Shown: positions 16,578 through 25,122, counted from the first letter of the stretch. The stretch is DNA of 57,548 nt from Nocardia wallacei (GCF_029869545.1 NZ_JARWQD010000239.1:1-57548), one strand, 5' to 3'. Translations and numbers: made by a program. The notes: generated by a model not told the origin, from the letters alone.

Positions 16578-17756
16578 TCACCGATGCGCGGCCAGCACCG
16601 CCGCGAGGCCCGCTCGCAGATCCTCGACGAAATACTCGGGCACCTCGAGCGAGGGGAAATGTCCCCCGGTTTCGGGCGAGTTCCAACGGACGATCCGCCG
16701 GTACCGCTCCCGTGCCCACGGGCGCGGAGTCTTCTCGGTGTCGCGGGGGTACATGGTGAGTGCGGCCGGGACATCGACCCGGAGTTCGGGGTCGAGCGAG
16801 TTGTGGCTTTCGTAGTAGATCCGGGCCGCCGAGGCGCCGGTCCGCGTCAGCCAGTACAGGGTGACGTCGTCGAGCACGCGGTCGATGGAAATCCTTTCGA
16901 ACGGACTGTCCTCGGTGTCCGACCACTCGGCGAATTTGTCGAGAATCCAGGCCAGCAGCCCGACCGGCGAGTCGACGAGCGAGTAGCCGATGGTCTGCGG
17001 CCGGGTCGCCTGCTGCTTCGCGTACGCGGCGCGGTGCCGCCGCCCGGTGCCGTGCCAGAAGTCGTGGGTCTCCCGGACCCACGTGCGCTCGTCCTCGGTC
17101 AGCCCGTCCGTCGACATGCCGGGCGGTGCCTCCGCGAACGTGGTGTGGATGCCGAGCACGTGCCCCGGGAACCTACCGGCGAGAACCGTGGTGATATTGC
17201 CTCCCCAATCGCCACCGTGGGCCGCGAACGTGCGGTAGCCGAGCCTGTCCATCAGCTCCACCCATGCGGCCGCGACCTTTTCGGTTCCCCAGCCGGTGGT
17301 GGCCGGTTTGTCGCTGTAACCGAAGCCCGGTAGCGACGGGACCACGACGTGGAACGCGGGCGCGTCGGCGTCGTTCGGATCCGCCAATGCGTCTACGACG
17401 TCGATGAACCGGACGATGCTGTCGGGCCAGCCGTGCGTCAGGAGCAGCGGGGTGGCGTCCGCGCGGGGGGATCGGCGATGCAGGAAGTGGATTCCCAGGC
17501 CGTCGATGGTCGTGCGGAACTGGCCGATCCGGTCGAGGCGCTTTTCGAACGCCCGCCAGTCGTACCCGGAGCGCCAGTAGTGCACGACATCGATGAGATC
17601 GGCGAGGGGGACGCCCTGGTCCCAGCGGCCACGACCGGGCGCGGCGCCGGAGACCGTCTCGGGTTCCGGCAGTCGCGCCGCGGCCAATCGCGCGCGCAGA
17701 TCGTCGAGTTCGGCGTCGGTCGCGTGGGCTTCGAATGCGTGGACGTCGCTGGACAT
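16578..17756 (-). CDS. Epoxide hydrolase (EHN domain, microsomal type)
   Basis: Encodes 392 residues. The N-terminal EHN domain has the WRSGYDWRAFEKRLDRIGQF signature around residues 60-80. The alpha/beta-hydrolase domain has LLTHGWPDSIVRF (oxyanion hole HGxP) and AAHGGDWGGNIT, where the aspartate is the nucleophile (near residue 176). The end, GGHFPSLEVPEYFVEDL, carries the catalytic histidine. It opens epoxides by trans addition of water. ATG at 17756. Two probable CGNR operator copies lie upstream, shared with the divergent regulator, so the epoxide hydrolase is its likely target. Confidence 0.94.
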   Translation of the reverse strand: MSSDVHAFEAHATDAELDDLRARLAAARLPEPETVSGAAPGRGRWDQGVPLADLIDVVHYWRSGYDWRAFEKRLDRIGQFRTTIDGLGIHFLHRRSPRADATPLLLTHGWPDSIVRFIDVVDALADPNDADAPAFHVVVPSLPGFGYSDKPATTGWGTEKVAAAWVELMDRLGYRTFAAHGGDWGGNITTVLAGRFPGHVLGIHTTFAEAPPGMSTDGLTEDERTWVRETHDFWHGTGRRHRAAYAKQQATRPQTIGYSLVDSPVGLLAWILDKFAEWSDTEDSPFERISIDRVLDDVTLYWLTRTGASAARIYYESHNSLDPELRVDVPAALTMYPRDTEKTPRPWARERYRRIVRWNSPETGGHFPSLEVPEYFVEDLRAGLAAVLAAHR

Positions 17757-17798
17757 GAGAACTCCTGGTCGGCGTGGAAGCGGCTCGCACGTCTCGTG

Positions 17799-17857
17799 AA
17801 CCGGCTAAGACGGTTCTAACACGGTGCGACGCCCTACTGCAACCGGCTATGGTGGTT
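17799..17857. promoter_or_regulatory. Duplicated 20-bp operator between epoxide hydrolase and CGNR genes
   Basis: Two related sequences occur 42 bp apart, four helical turns: AACCGGCTAAGACGGTTCTA (from 17799) and AACCGGCTATGGTGGTTCTA (from 17841). The first has inverted halves AACCG/CGGTT; the second has AACCG/TGGTT. The second copy runs into the ATG of the CGNR gene at 17860, so binding there would block the regulator's own translation start or transcription start. Confidence 0.65.
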
Positions 17858-17859
17858 CT

Positions 17860-18429
17860 ATGAGTGCTCGGTTCCCCGACTTCCGTCTCGGCAACGTGCT
17901 GGCGACCAGCTTCACGGGGACCCTGTCGGAGCGGCACGGCACTCCGGTGGAGCGCATTCCCACGCCGCGGCGATTCGTCGACTGGCTGGCGGTGTACGGC
18001 CTCGCCGTGGACTTCTGCACCACCGCCCAGCTCGAACTCGCTCGCGAACTGAGGGAGGCGATTCACGCCGCCGCGACGGCGGCCGCCACCCACGACGCCC
18101 TCCCCGCGGCGGCGGTCCGAATCATCAACGACCGCAGCATGCAAGGCCGGGCCGTGGCGGTGCTGACGCCCGATGGCAACAGGCAGTGGCGGCTCGGCTC
18201 GGCTACGGGCGTAGCGGATGCCCTGGGCGTGATCGCCGCCGACGCGATCGGCATCATCGCGGGCGAACGGGACGGGAAACTGGCCCTGTGCGCATCGCCG
18301 ACCTGCCGGGCCGCCTTCTTCGACACCAGCCGGAGCCGCACGCGCAGATGGTGCGATATGAATACGTGCGGGAACCGCGAGAAGAAGGCGCGCTTCCACC
18401 GGCGCAAGGAATCCGATTCGGCGCGGTAA
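17860..18429 (+). CDS. CGNR zinc-finger regulator (ABATE domain)
   Basis: Encodes 189 residues. The N-terminal ABATE-like domain opens with FPDFRLGNVLATSFTGTL and contains RFVDWLAVYGLAVD. The C-terminal CGNR zinc finger is complete: CASPTCRAAFFDTS, then RRWCDMNTCGNREKKARFHRR. This family is expected to be DNA-binding, stress-responsive regulators. ATG at 17860 with no clear ribosome binding site, so the mRNA may be leaderless. It is divergent from the epoxide hydrolase gene. Confidence 0.93.
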   Translation: MSARFPDFRLGNVLATSFTGTLSERHGTPVERIPTPRRFVDWLAVYGLAVDFCTTAQLELARELREAIHAAATAAATHDALPAAAVRIINDRSMQGRAVAVLTPDGNRQWRLGSATGVADALGVIAADAIGIIAGERDGKLALCASPTCRAAFFDTSRSRTRRWCDMNTCGNREKKARFHRRKESDSAR

Positions 18430-18437
18430 TGCGAAAG

Positions 18438-19244
18438 CTATTGCCCGGCAAGCATTTTGAGTACGAGCGGGCGCGAGATCGTCCCGGCCACCCGCCGTGC
18501 GAGTTCGTTGGCGCTCGCCCCGTCCCCGTGGGCGGCGCGTAGCGCGTCGGCGAGTTCGGCGCGCGCGGCCTCGGCCTCCGCCTGGGCGGCGCGCAGGCGC
18601 TCGGCGGCCCGGTCGACGGCGTCGCCGGATACCGGCTCGCTGGTGGTCAATGGGTTGACCGCTGCGGGCTCCCGGCGCATGGCGGCGCGGGCGAATTCCT
18701 GCAGGAACTCCTGCGTCGCCACCGAATCCTCGGCCGCGGGGCCGAGGAGCAGCCGGGTGGTCTGCGGCACCGCGTGGGTCCAGGCGGCCAGTCCGCACAG
18801 CGCCAGCAGCACCCGCCCCGCGACTCGCTCGTCGACGCCGAACTGCTCCTGGGCGCGGGCGAATTTGCGCGCGTACAGCTCGTCGCGGCGGCCGTCGACA
18901 TCGTGGGCGTCGGCGCCGCGGTGCAGTGCCTCCCACAGCAGCAGCCGCAGCAGCTGGGGATTGTCGCGGTGGTAGCGGAACAGTTTGCCCACGTAGTCGC
19001 CGGGTTCGGTGTCGGCCAGGGGCTGCACGACATCGGTGAATTCGTCCAGTGACTCGATGAGGATGACGTCGAACAGCTTGTCCTTGCTGCCGAACAGGCC
19101 GTAGATGCGTTCCTTGTTGACCCCGGCCGCCTCGGCGATGCGGTCGACGCGGGCGCCGGCGAGGCCGTACTCGGCGAATTCGTCGCGGGCGGCGCGCAAC
19201 AGTGCCTGCCGGGTCGCATCGCTGCGTTTGGTCGGAGCGCTCAT
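18438..19244 (-). CDS. TetR-family transcriptional regulator
   Basis: Encodes 268 residues. The HTH is at SDATRQALLRAARDEFAEYG and RIAEAAGVNKERIYGLFGSK. The C-terminal half has a long helical domain and an Ala/Glu/Arg-rich helix near residues 210-240 (ERLRAAQAEAEAARAELADA), possibly a coiled coil. ATG at 19244. It is divergent from an MFS transporter and a perfect 24-bp palindromic operator lies between them, so it probably represses a drug exporter and itself. Confidence 0.93.
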   Translation of the reverse strand: MSAPTKRSDATRQALLRAARDEFAEYGLAGARVDRIAEAAGVNKERIYGLFGSKDKLFDVILIESLDEFTDVVQPLADTEPGDYVGKLFRYHRDNPQLLRLLLWEALHRGADAHDVDGRRDELYARKFARAQEQFGVDERVAGRVLLALCGLAAWTHAVPQTTRLLLGPAAEDSVATQEFLQEFARAAMRREPAAVNPLTTSEPVSGDAVDRAAERLRAAQAEAEAARAELADALRAAHGDGASANELARRVAGTISRPLVLKMLAGQ

Positions 19245-19262
19245 GGGTGTGACCTTACCAGC

Positions 19263-19286
19263 AGTCAACCAACTATTCGGTTGACT
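19263..19286. promoter_or_regulatory. Palindromic TetR operator for tetR/MFS pair
   Basis: AGTCAACC (19263-19270) and GGTTGACT (19279-19286) form a perfect inverted repeat with an eight-base spacer. It lies 18 bases before the TetR start and 30 before the MFS start, and is the only strong dyad in the shared promoter. Spacing and size fit a TetR dimer pair. Confidence 0.8.
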
Positions 19287-19316
19287 TTGCCGTCGACCCG
19301 GCTTACCGTCGTCCGC

Positions 19317-20543
19317 ATGGCAACAACCACGGTCCCGAATCAGGCCGCCGCCCAGGTCGTCCGGCGCTCCCCGGAGGCCTCACCCCGTGCGCACACGGGC
19401 CGCACCCTCCCGATCTTCGTCCTGTCCGCGCTGCTCGCCACGGGCCAGATGTACGTTCCGATCCCGCTTTTCACGGCCATGCAGGCGGATTGGCAGGTGG
19501 GCGCGAGCGTGATGACCTGGATCATCAGCGCCTTCGCCTTCGGCTACGCCGGTGGGTTCGTCCTGTTCGGCCCGCTGTCGGACCGCTTCGGACACCGCCG
19601 CGTGCTGGTGACCGGCATGGTGGCCGCCGCGGTGGTCACGCTGTTGACCGGTCTGGCATTCAGCGTGCCGATCGAGATCGGCCTTCGGATAATCCAGGGC
19701 CTGATCGTCGGCTCGATCCCCCCGGCCATCATGGCCTACGTCGGTACCCGGATCGCGCCCGCGCACCGGGCCGTGGCGACCATGTCGGTGTCGACCTCGT
19801 TCCTCGCCGCGACCGTGGTCGCCCAGATCGCCGCGCAGACCATGGTGGCGTCGTTCCCGTGGCGGACGGTGTTCGTCGTGTCGGCCGTCGCGTTCGCCGT
19901 GCTGGCGGTGCTGCTGCGGACGGTGATGCTCGCCGACACGCCCGCGGGCGCGGATCGGCCACTGCTGCACAGTTATTCGGCGATTCCCGCGGTGCTGCGG
20001 ATCCGGCCGCTGCTGCCGATGCTGGTGGCCGGTGCGCTGGCCATGGCCGTCATGGTCGGGATCTACACCGGAATCGAACTCACGGGCCTGGTGCACGGTT
20101 CGGGGGAACTGCTGACGCTGCGCGCCGGGGCGCTCCCGGTGATGGCGCTGCTGCCGGTGCTGGCGGTCCCGCTGGCGCGGCTGTCCAAACCCGGCCAGAT
20201 CGTGCTCGGTGTGCTGATCGCCGCGACCGCGATGGTGCTCGCCGCCTTCGCGGGCAGCCACCTCGCCCTCCTGACGGTGCTGCTCGCCGTGCTGGTGGGC
20301 GGGCTCGGCACGATCGCCCCCGCGGTCCTGCAGAGTGCCGGTGAACTCGGCGGCGAGGCCCGCGCCGCCGCCATGTCGGTCGCCATGTTCAGCTTCTACG
20401 TGGGCGCCACCGTCGGCCCGCTGGTAGCGGCCGCCGCTGCGCCCCACGGGTTTTCGATGCTCGCGTGGTCACTGGCGGCCATGCTGCTCGCGGCCTTCGC
20501 CCTGACCCTGATCGGCATGCGCCTGCAGCGGGCGGCCGGGTAG
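19317..20543 (+). CDS. MFS transporter, DHA1-like efflux permease
   Basis: Encodes 408 residues with about 12 hydrophobic segments. FAFGYAGGFVLFGPLSDRFGHRRVLVTG is the major facilitator motif A between helices 2 and 3. MAYVGTRIAPAHRAVATMSV matches the helix 4-5 region of AraJ/EmrD-like proteins. Likely a proton-driven exporter of drugs or metabolites in the inner membrane. ATG at 19317; upstream in-frame TTG at 19281 lies in the operator and is unlikely. Substrate unknown; control by the divergent TetR is inferred. Confidence 0.92.
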   Translation: MATTTVPNQAAAQVVRRSPEASPRAHTGRTLPIFVLSALLATGQMYVPIPLFTAMQADWQVGASVMTWIISAFAFGYAGGFVLFGPLSDRFGHRRVLVTGMVAAAVVTLLTGLAFSVPIEIGLRIIQGLIVGSIPPAIMAYVGTRIAPAHRAVATMSVSTSFLAATVVAQIAAQTMVASFPWRTVFVVSAVAFAVLAVLLRTVMLADTPAGADRPLLHSYSAIPAVLRIRPLLPMLVAGALAMAVMVGIYTGIELTGLVHGSGELLTLRAGALPVMALLPVLAVPLARLSKPGQIVLGVLIAATAMVLAAFAGSHLALLTVLLAVLVGGLGTIAPAVLQSAGELGGEARAAAMSVAMFSFYVGATVGPLVAAAAAPHGFSMLAWSLAAMLLAAFALTLIGMRLQRAAG

Positions 20544-20558
20544 ATCGGGTAGGACCGG

Positions 20559-21722
20559 TTACCTTCGCAGAGCTTTCGGTTTGCGAAGGATCAGCACGAC
20601 ACCGGCGACCAGGAGCAGTAGGCCCCCGCCGGTCGCGGCGAGGCCGATGGTGAACTCCGAAGTCTCCAGCGGCGCCCGGCGGGTCTTGGCGGTGCCCGAC
20701 GGCTCGGCGAAATGCTCGAGTTCGCCCGTGTAAGGCTTTGCCGCGGTGTCGATCTCGGGCGGGTGCGCGGCGGCGCGGACTGCCTGCGCCGCATTGATCT
20801 GCCCGGCCCCGACGAGGGCGTCGTGCCCGCCCGCCGGATGATTCGCGGTCCGGATCAGGATCGCGCGGGTCTGCGCCGGTGTCAGGTCGGGGTTGGTGGC
20901 CAGCATCAGCGCGACGACGCCCGAGGCCAGGGCCGTGGCCGGTGAGGTGCCGTCCGACGGCCGGTAGCCACCGTTCTTGTCGGCACTGATGATGCCGACA
21001 CCGGGGGAGGCGATCGTGTTGTGCGTGCGCACGGTGCTGAATTCGGCGCGCGCGCCGCCCGGTTGCGTCGCGGCGACCGAGATGACGTTCGCGTAGCCCG
21101 CCGGGAAGTTGCCGTCGTTGGTCTCGTCGCTGCCGCCGCTGTTACCGGCGGCGGCGAGCAGCGTGACACCCTTGTTCACCGCGCGGCCGACGGCCGCCAC
21201 CTCCGAGCCGTTCAGCTCGGAGAACATGCCGCCGCCGAGGGACATCGAGATCACGTCGGCGCCGTTGTCGACCGCGAAGTCGATGCCGTGGGCCAAGGGG
21301 GAGACGCCGTCCTTGGTGCGTTCGGGCGTCGCGTCCTGGTCGCGGCGGTCGTCGGTGACCCGCGCGGTGATGATCCGTGCCTTCGGCGCGACCTTCAGCA
21401 CATCGGACACCATTGCGGTGCCGTGGATTCCGTAGCGGGCGTCGCCCGGCTTCAGTCCGTCCGAGTCGTAGAAGTCGGGACCGATCTTGTCGACGCGGCC
21501 TCGCAGGGCGGGATGGTCCTGATTGATGCCGGAGTCCAGGACCGCCACGGTCACGCCGTCGCCCTGGGTGGTCCGGTGCGCGGCGGGCAGGCCGAGGGCC
21601 TCGGACTCCCAGCTGGCCGGGGCGTCCTCGGCGACGGCCGCCGGGGCGGTGAGAGCGAGCGCCCCCAGCAATCCGGCCAGCACGGTGGCGGTCGCGCCGC
21701 CGCGGCGGGTGCGTGATGTCAT
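20559..21722 (-). CDS. mycP: Type VII secretion-associated serine protease mycosin
   Basis: Encodes 387 residues of the subtilisin (S8) family with mycosin layout: signal peptide (ATVLAGLLGALALTAPAAVA), catalytic domain, a proline-containing linker, and a C-terminal membrane anchor (GLAATGGGLLLLVAGVVLIL) followed by basic residues. Triad: VAVLDSGINQDHP (Asp), YGIHGTAMVSDVL (His), DGTSPATALASGVV (Ser). It would face the periplasmic or outer side of the inner membrane. Mycosins are needed for ESX/type VII secretion, but no esx or ecc genes are in this window; an orphan role is possible. ATG overlaps the stop of the upstream membrane-protein gene by four bases, so they are coupled. Confidence 0.9.
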   Translation of the reverse strand: MTSRTRRGGATATVLAGLLGALALTAPAAVAEDAPASWESEALGLPAAHRTTQGDGVTVAVLDSGINQDHPALRGRVDKIGPDFYDSDGLKPGDARYGIHGTAMVSDVLKVAPKARIITARVTDDRRDQDATPERTKDGVSPLAHGIDFAVDNGADVISMSLGGGMFSELNGSEVAAVGRAVNKGVTLLAAAGNSGGSDETNDGNFPAGYANVISVAATQPGGARAEFSTVRTHNTIASPGVGIISADKNGGYRPSDGTSPATALASGVVALMLATNPDLTPAQTRAILIRTANHPAGGHDALVGAGQINAAQAVRAAAHPPEIDTAAKPYTGELEHFAEPSGTAKTRRAPLETSEFTIGLAATGGGLLLLVAGVVLILRKPKALRR

Positions 21723-22711
21723 CGCAGACCTCCGTCCCGCAGCCGGGGCAGATGGCCGACGAAGAGTCCGACCAGGTCCTCGGCATTGGCGTCCCAGGAC
21801 TCGTAGTCGGTGTCCTGGCCGCCCAGCTCACCCCACTGCTCGGGCAGTCGTCCCGCGACGTGACCGTCCACCGAGCCGATGGTGGCGCCGACGGCGTACG
21901 GGAGGTTCGCGCCGGGCACCGCACGCAGGTAGGAGCCGTTGCGCACCTCCCATCCGGCCGCGAGGGTGCCGGGCACGGCGTACGGCGCGACGGCGCCCTC
22001 GACCTCCCGGTTGTCCTGAAAGAACTTGTGCACCCGTTCCTTCGGGCCGCTGTCCGGTCGGCCTTCGGGCAGCACGACCAGCGCGACGGTCGCGACCATA
22101 TTGCCGGTGGTGTCCACGTAGGTGGCCCGCAGCACCGCCTCGCAACCGTTGTCCTGCGCCGCCGCCAGCGTGTTTCGGGTCAGGCCCCGGTCGCATCCGG
22201 TCTCCGGTGAGATCCCCACCCGATTCCAGATCGCACTGCCGGGTTCGTACAGCCCGCCGTCGTAGCCGGTGCGCCCGCCCAGGGAGATCGGGAACACCTT
22301 GTCGACCGGCTCGTCCCGCCACAGATTCTCGCCGTAGGCCAGGTTCGGCAGCACCTGCCGGTGATTGCTGTAGGCGTTCCCGGCGACCGCGCCACCGCCC
22401 AGCAAGGCCAGGGTGCCGACGACCGCGAGCAATCCGCCGAGCACCTTGCGCCCCGCGCCCCCGCCCCCAGGGACCTGGTGCTGCGGGAGCGGCTGATTCG
22501 GGGGTGTTCGGTTCGGTGGGGCCTGTGGGTGCCGGGGCGGCTGATTCGGGGGTGTTCGGTTCAGCAGGACCTGCGGCGGTCGAGGCCGCTGATTCGGGGG
22601 GATCTGGTTCGGCGGGAGGCCCGGCCCGGCGGGCGGTCCGGCTGGCACCGGCGGCATCTGACGGCCGTACGGCCGTGCGCCACCCGGCCCGGCGGGCGGC
22701 GGGTACGACAT
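21719..22711 (-). CDS. Proline-rich single-pass membrane protein, mycosin partner
   Basis: Encodes 330 residues. Residues 1 to about 85 are Pro/Gln/Gly rich and contain three copies of a 16-residue unit with NRTPPNQP or NQIPPNQR. One hydrophobic helix follows (VLGGLLAVVGTLALLGGGAVAG). The outer part of about 220 residues has four cysteines (in TGCDRGL, NGCEAVL and elsewhere at least a pair), fitting a disulfide-bonded extracytoplasmic domain. I do not recognise a named family. Tight coupling to the mycosin gene suggests a substrate, inhibitor or scaffold of the protease. Confidence 0.85.
   Translation of the reverse strand: MSYPPPAGPGGARPYGRQMPPVPAGPPAGPGLPPNQIPPNQRPRPPQVLLNRTPPNQPPRHPQAPPNRTPPNQPLPQHQVPGGGGAGRKVLGGLLAVVGTLALLGGGAVAGNAYSNHRQVLPNLAYGENLWRDEPVDKVFPISLGGRTGYDGGLYEPGSAIWNRVGISPETGCDRGLTRNTLAAAQDNGCEAVLRATYVDTTGNMVATVALVVLPEGRPDSGPKERVHKFFQDNREVEGAVAPYAVPGTLAAGWEVRNGSYLRAVPGANLPYAVGATIGSVDGHVAGRLPEQWGELGGQDTDYESWDANAEDLVGLFVGHLPRLRDGGLR
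22490..22609 (-). repeat. 48-bp tandem repeats in the proline-rich region
   Basis: The segment starting CGGCTGATTCGGGGGTGTTC is present at 22490 and again, identical over 24 bases, at 22538. A diverged third copy aligns at 22586 at the same period. The period of 48 bp is 16 codons, so copy-number change would keep the frame and only change the length of the cytoplasmic tail. The 150-base gap 22712-22861 before the GntR stop holds no further gene that I can support. Confidence 0.8.
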
Positions 22712-22861
22712 GTGCTTTTCTTCTCTCTCCGTCGCGCCGGACGGCGATGCCGTCCGGATCGGCTGCCGACCGTATTCGCGGTATGTTCGTGGCCGCGTGT
22801 TCTGGTGCGCACGGACAGTGTCCGGATGCGCAGAACCGGCCGAATCTGCCCGGAGTCGATG

Positions 22862-23596
22862 TCAATCCCGCAGGGCCTGACCGAGTTTGGTGAACTCGAG
22901 GGCCTTGCGGGCGCGGGTCAGCACGTTGGTGCGGGAGCGCAGGATGTGGCCGTGCAGGGTGTCGAGCGCGCGGTCCAGGTCGCCGGTGAGGAGGTATTCG
23001 GCGATGGCGATGTGGTCGGCGGTCATGGTCGCTATCCGCTCCGGCGTCGGCATGTCCAGCGAGCGGATCGGGCGGATCTTGGCTTGCACGCTGATCAGGG
23101 CGTCGGCCAGGGCCGCATTGCCCGCCGCCGTCAGCACGGCGGTGTGGAACTGCTCGTCCGCGGCGATGAGACCGGCGTCCGCGTCCGGCGGGTTGTCGCG
23201 CAGCCGGCGCCAGCGGTCGAGCTCCCGGCGGATCGCCAGCTGATCGTGTGCCGCCGTACTCGATCCGGCCGAACGGGCCGCCTCCGGCAGGGGCGTGGTG
23301 ACGAACCGGACGCGCTGAATTCCCCGCGCCTCCAGAATGATTCGCAACTCGTACAGATCGCCGAGCTCGTCCAGTCGGGGCCGGTACGGATACAGGCCGT
23401 CGTCGTGGCGCTCCACCAGGCCGTCGGCGAGCAGGCGGGCCAGGGCCTCCCGGACGGGAGTCCGTGATACCCCGTACGTCTCGGCGAGGCGTTCCTCGCC
23501 CAGGCGCACGGTGGGATCGACCGCGCCCGCCGCCAGATCCCGGCACAGCGCGCGATAGACCCGCTCTCCCAACGAGATACGCCCCCTGCGCGTCAT
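22862..23596 (-). CDS. GntR-family regulator (FCD domain), end of urt operon
   Basis: Encodes 244 residues. The winged HTH spans about residues 5-75: LGERVYRALCRDLAAGAVDP, RLGEERLAETYGVSRTPVREALARLLADGLV. The FCD ligand domain follows, with YELRIILEARGIQRVRF and the metal/ligand-binding EQFHTAVLTAAGN and DHIAIAEYLL histidines. Start at 23596, 13 bases after the urtE stop on the same strand, makes it the last gene of the urt operon. It probably responds to a nitrogen metabolite and acts on the operon promoter. Confidence 0.93.
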   Translation of the reverse strand: MTRRGRISLGERVYRALCRDLAAGAVDPTVRLGEERLAETYGVSRTPVREALARLLADGLVERHDDGLYPYRPRLDELGDLYELRIILEARGIQRVRFVTTPLPEAARSAGSSTAAHDQLAIRRELDRWRRLRDNPPDADAGLIAADEQFHTAVLTAAGNAALADALISVQAKIRPIRSLDMPTPERIATMTADHIAIAEYLLTGDLDRALDTLHGHILRSRTNVLTRARKALEFTKLGQALRD

Positions 23597-23609
23597 CTCG
23601 TGCGCCCGG

Positions 23610-24302
23610 TCAGATGGCCATCGCCGCGCGCACGGAGGTCTCCGCGCCCGCACCGCCCGCCCCCGAGGAGGCGATCCGGCCGGACTGCAGCACGTAGTAG
23701 CGTCCGGCGGCCTGCAGCGCGAAGCCGATGTGCTGCTCCACCAGCAGCACGCTCAACCCGCCGCGGCGCGTGAGTTCCATGATGGTGCGCTCGATTTCGG
23801 CCACCACCGACGGCTGAATGCCCTCGGTGGGCTCGTCGAGGATCAGCAACCTCGGCTCCGTGATCAGGGCCCGGGCGATGGCCAATTGCTGACGTTGCCC
23901 CCCGGACAGCAGCCCGGCCTTGCGGTCGAGCAGGTCGCGCAGCGCCGGAAACAGCTGCAGCGCCTCCTCGATCAGCGCCTTGCCGCGCTTGCGGCCGTCG
24001 GCCACCACCTGCAGATTCTCCGTGGTGGTCAGCTGCGGGAAACACTGCTGTCCCTGCGGAACATAGGCCATCCCGCGCCGCACCCGCCGCGACGGCGACA
24101 GCTTGGTGATCGTCTCGCCCTCGAAGCGGATCTGCCCCGACCGCACCGGCAGCAGCCCGACGGCGGCCCGCAGCAGCGTCGTCTTCCCGGCGCCGTTGTG
24201 ACCCATGACCGCGGCGACACCATCGTCCGGAACGGTCAGCGTCACCCCGCGCACCACCTCGGTGCGATCGTAACCGGCATGGATGTCAACGAGTTCCAGC
24301 AT
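23610..24302 (-). CDS. urtE: Urea ABC transporter ATP-binding subunit UrtE
   Basis: Encodes 230 residues, a LivF-type ATPase. MLELVDIHAGYDRTEVVRGV opens it, Walker A is GHNGAGKTTLL, Q-loop YVPQGQQCFPQLT, signature LLSGGQRQQLAIARAL, Walker B LLILDEPTEGIQPS, H-loop VLLVEQHIGFAL. The segment AYVPQGQQCFPQLTTTENL is typical of UrtE. With UrtD it drives urea or short-amide uptake through UrtBC. Its start overlaps the end of urtD by 17 bases. Confidence 0.95.
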   Translation of the reverse strand: MLELVDIHAGYDRTEVVRGVTLTVPDDGVAAVMGHNGAGKTTLLRAAVGLLPVRSGQIRFEGETITKLSPSRRVRRGMAYVPQGQQCFPQLTTTENLQVVADGRKRGKALIEEALQLFPALRDLLDRKAGLLSGGQRQQLAIARALITEPRLLILDEPTEGIQPSVVAEIERTIMELTRRGGLSVLLVEQHIGFALQAAGRYYVLQSGRIASSGAGGAGAETSVRAAMAI

Positions 24303-25122
24303 CGGCAGCCTCCTCGGCATAGGTTTCGACGGCGGCCGCGGTGCCCAGGTAGACCTCCTGCACCTTCGGGTCGGCCTGCACCTGCTCGACCGTGCCCTCG
24401 CTGAGCACTCGCCCACCGGCCAGCACGGTCACGGAGGTCGCGAACGCCCGCATGAAATCCATATCGTGCTCGACGACGATGACGACTCGATCGGAACCGA
24501 TGCGCCGCAGCAGGTTTCCCGTCTCCTCGCGCTCCTCTGCACTCATACCGGCCACCGGCTCGTCCAGCAGCAGCACCGACGCGTTCTGCACCAGCAGCAT
24601 GCCGATCTCGAGCCACTGCTTCTGCCCGTGTGCGAGCACTCCGGCCGGTTTGTCCCGCAGATCCTGCAAACCCGTTGTCTCCAGGGCTGATTCGATGACG
24701 GGCACCACGTCCCGGCGCCGCCGCAGCAGGGTGAGCGGTGAGCGTCCGGAGCCCGCGGCGATATCGAGATTCTGCAAAACCGTGAGCTGCTGGAACACGC
24801 TGGCCGTCTGAAAGGTTCGGCCCACCCCGAGCCGTGCGATCCGGTGCACCTTGCGGCGCAACAACTCCACGCCCGATTTCTGTGCCGACCCGGTCGCGGG
24901 GACCAGGCCGGTGATGGCATCGATGAGGGTGGTCTTGCCCGCCCCGTTGGGACCGATCAGGAATCGCAGATCACCTTGCAGCACGGTGAGATCCACATCG
25001 GACACCGCCTTGAACCCGTCGAAATCGACCGAAAGCCCGCGGATTTCGAGGTACTCACTGTCCATGCCACCGGTACCGCCGAACCGGGGCCCGGTGGCCA
25101 CGTCGCCTTTCGGGTCGGTCAT
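24286..25122 (-). CDS. urtD: Urea ABC transporter ATP-binding subunit UrtD
   Basis: Encodes 278 residues, a LivG-type ATPase. Walker A GPNGAGKTTLID, signature VLAHGQKQWLEIGM (the GQKQWLEIGM form is a UrtD hallmark), Walker B LLLDEPVAGMS, H-loop VIVVEHDMDFMR. The N-terminal 20 residues before YLEIRGLSVDFDG are poorly conserved; an internal ATG at 25065 may be the true start, but the ATG at 25122 overlaps the urtC stop by four bases (translational coupling), which I prefer. Confidence 0.94.
   Translation of the reverse strand: MTDPKGDVATGPRFGGTGGMDSEYLEIRGLSVDFDGFKAVSDVDLTVLQGDLRFLIGPNGAGKTTLIDAITGLVPATGSAQKSGVELLRRKVHRIARLGVGRTFQTASVFQQLTVLQNLDIAAGSGRSPLTLLRRRRDVVPVIESALETTGLQDLRDKPAGVLAHGQKQWLEIGMLLVQNASVLLLDEPVAGMSAEEREETGNLLRRIGSDRVVIVVEHDMDFMRAFATSVTVLAGGRVLSEGTVEQVQADPKVQEVYLGTAAAVETYAEEAADAGTR

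Noticed and set aside
17173..18936. A 587-codon minus-strand frame across CGNR and TetR genes
   Set aside because: Crosses two real genes and two promoters in other frames; composition is Arg/Ala/Gly-rich without domains.
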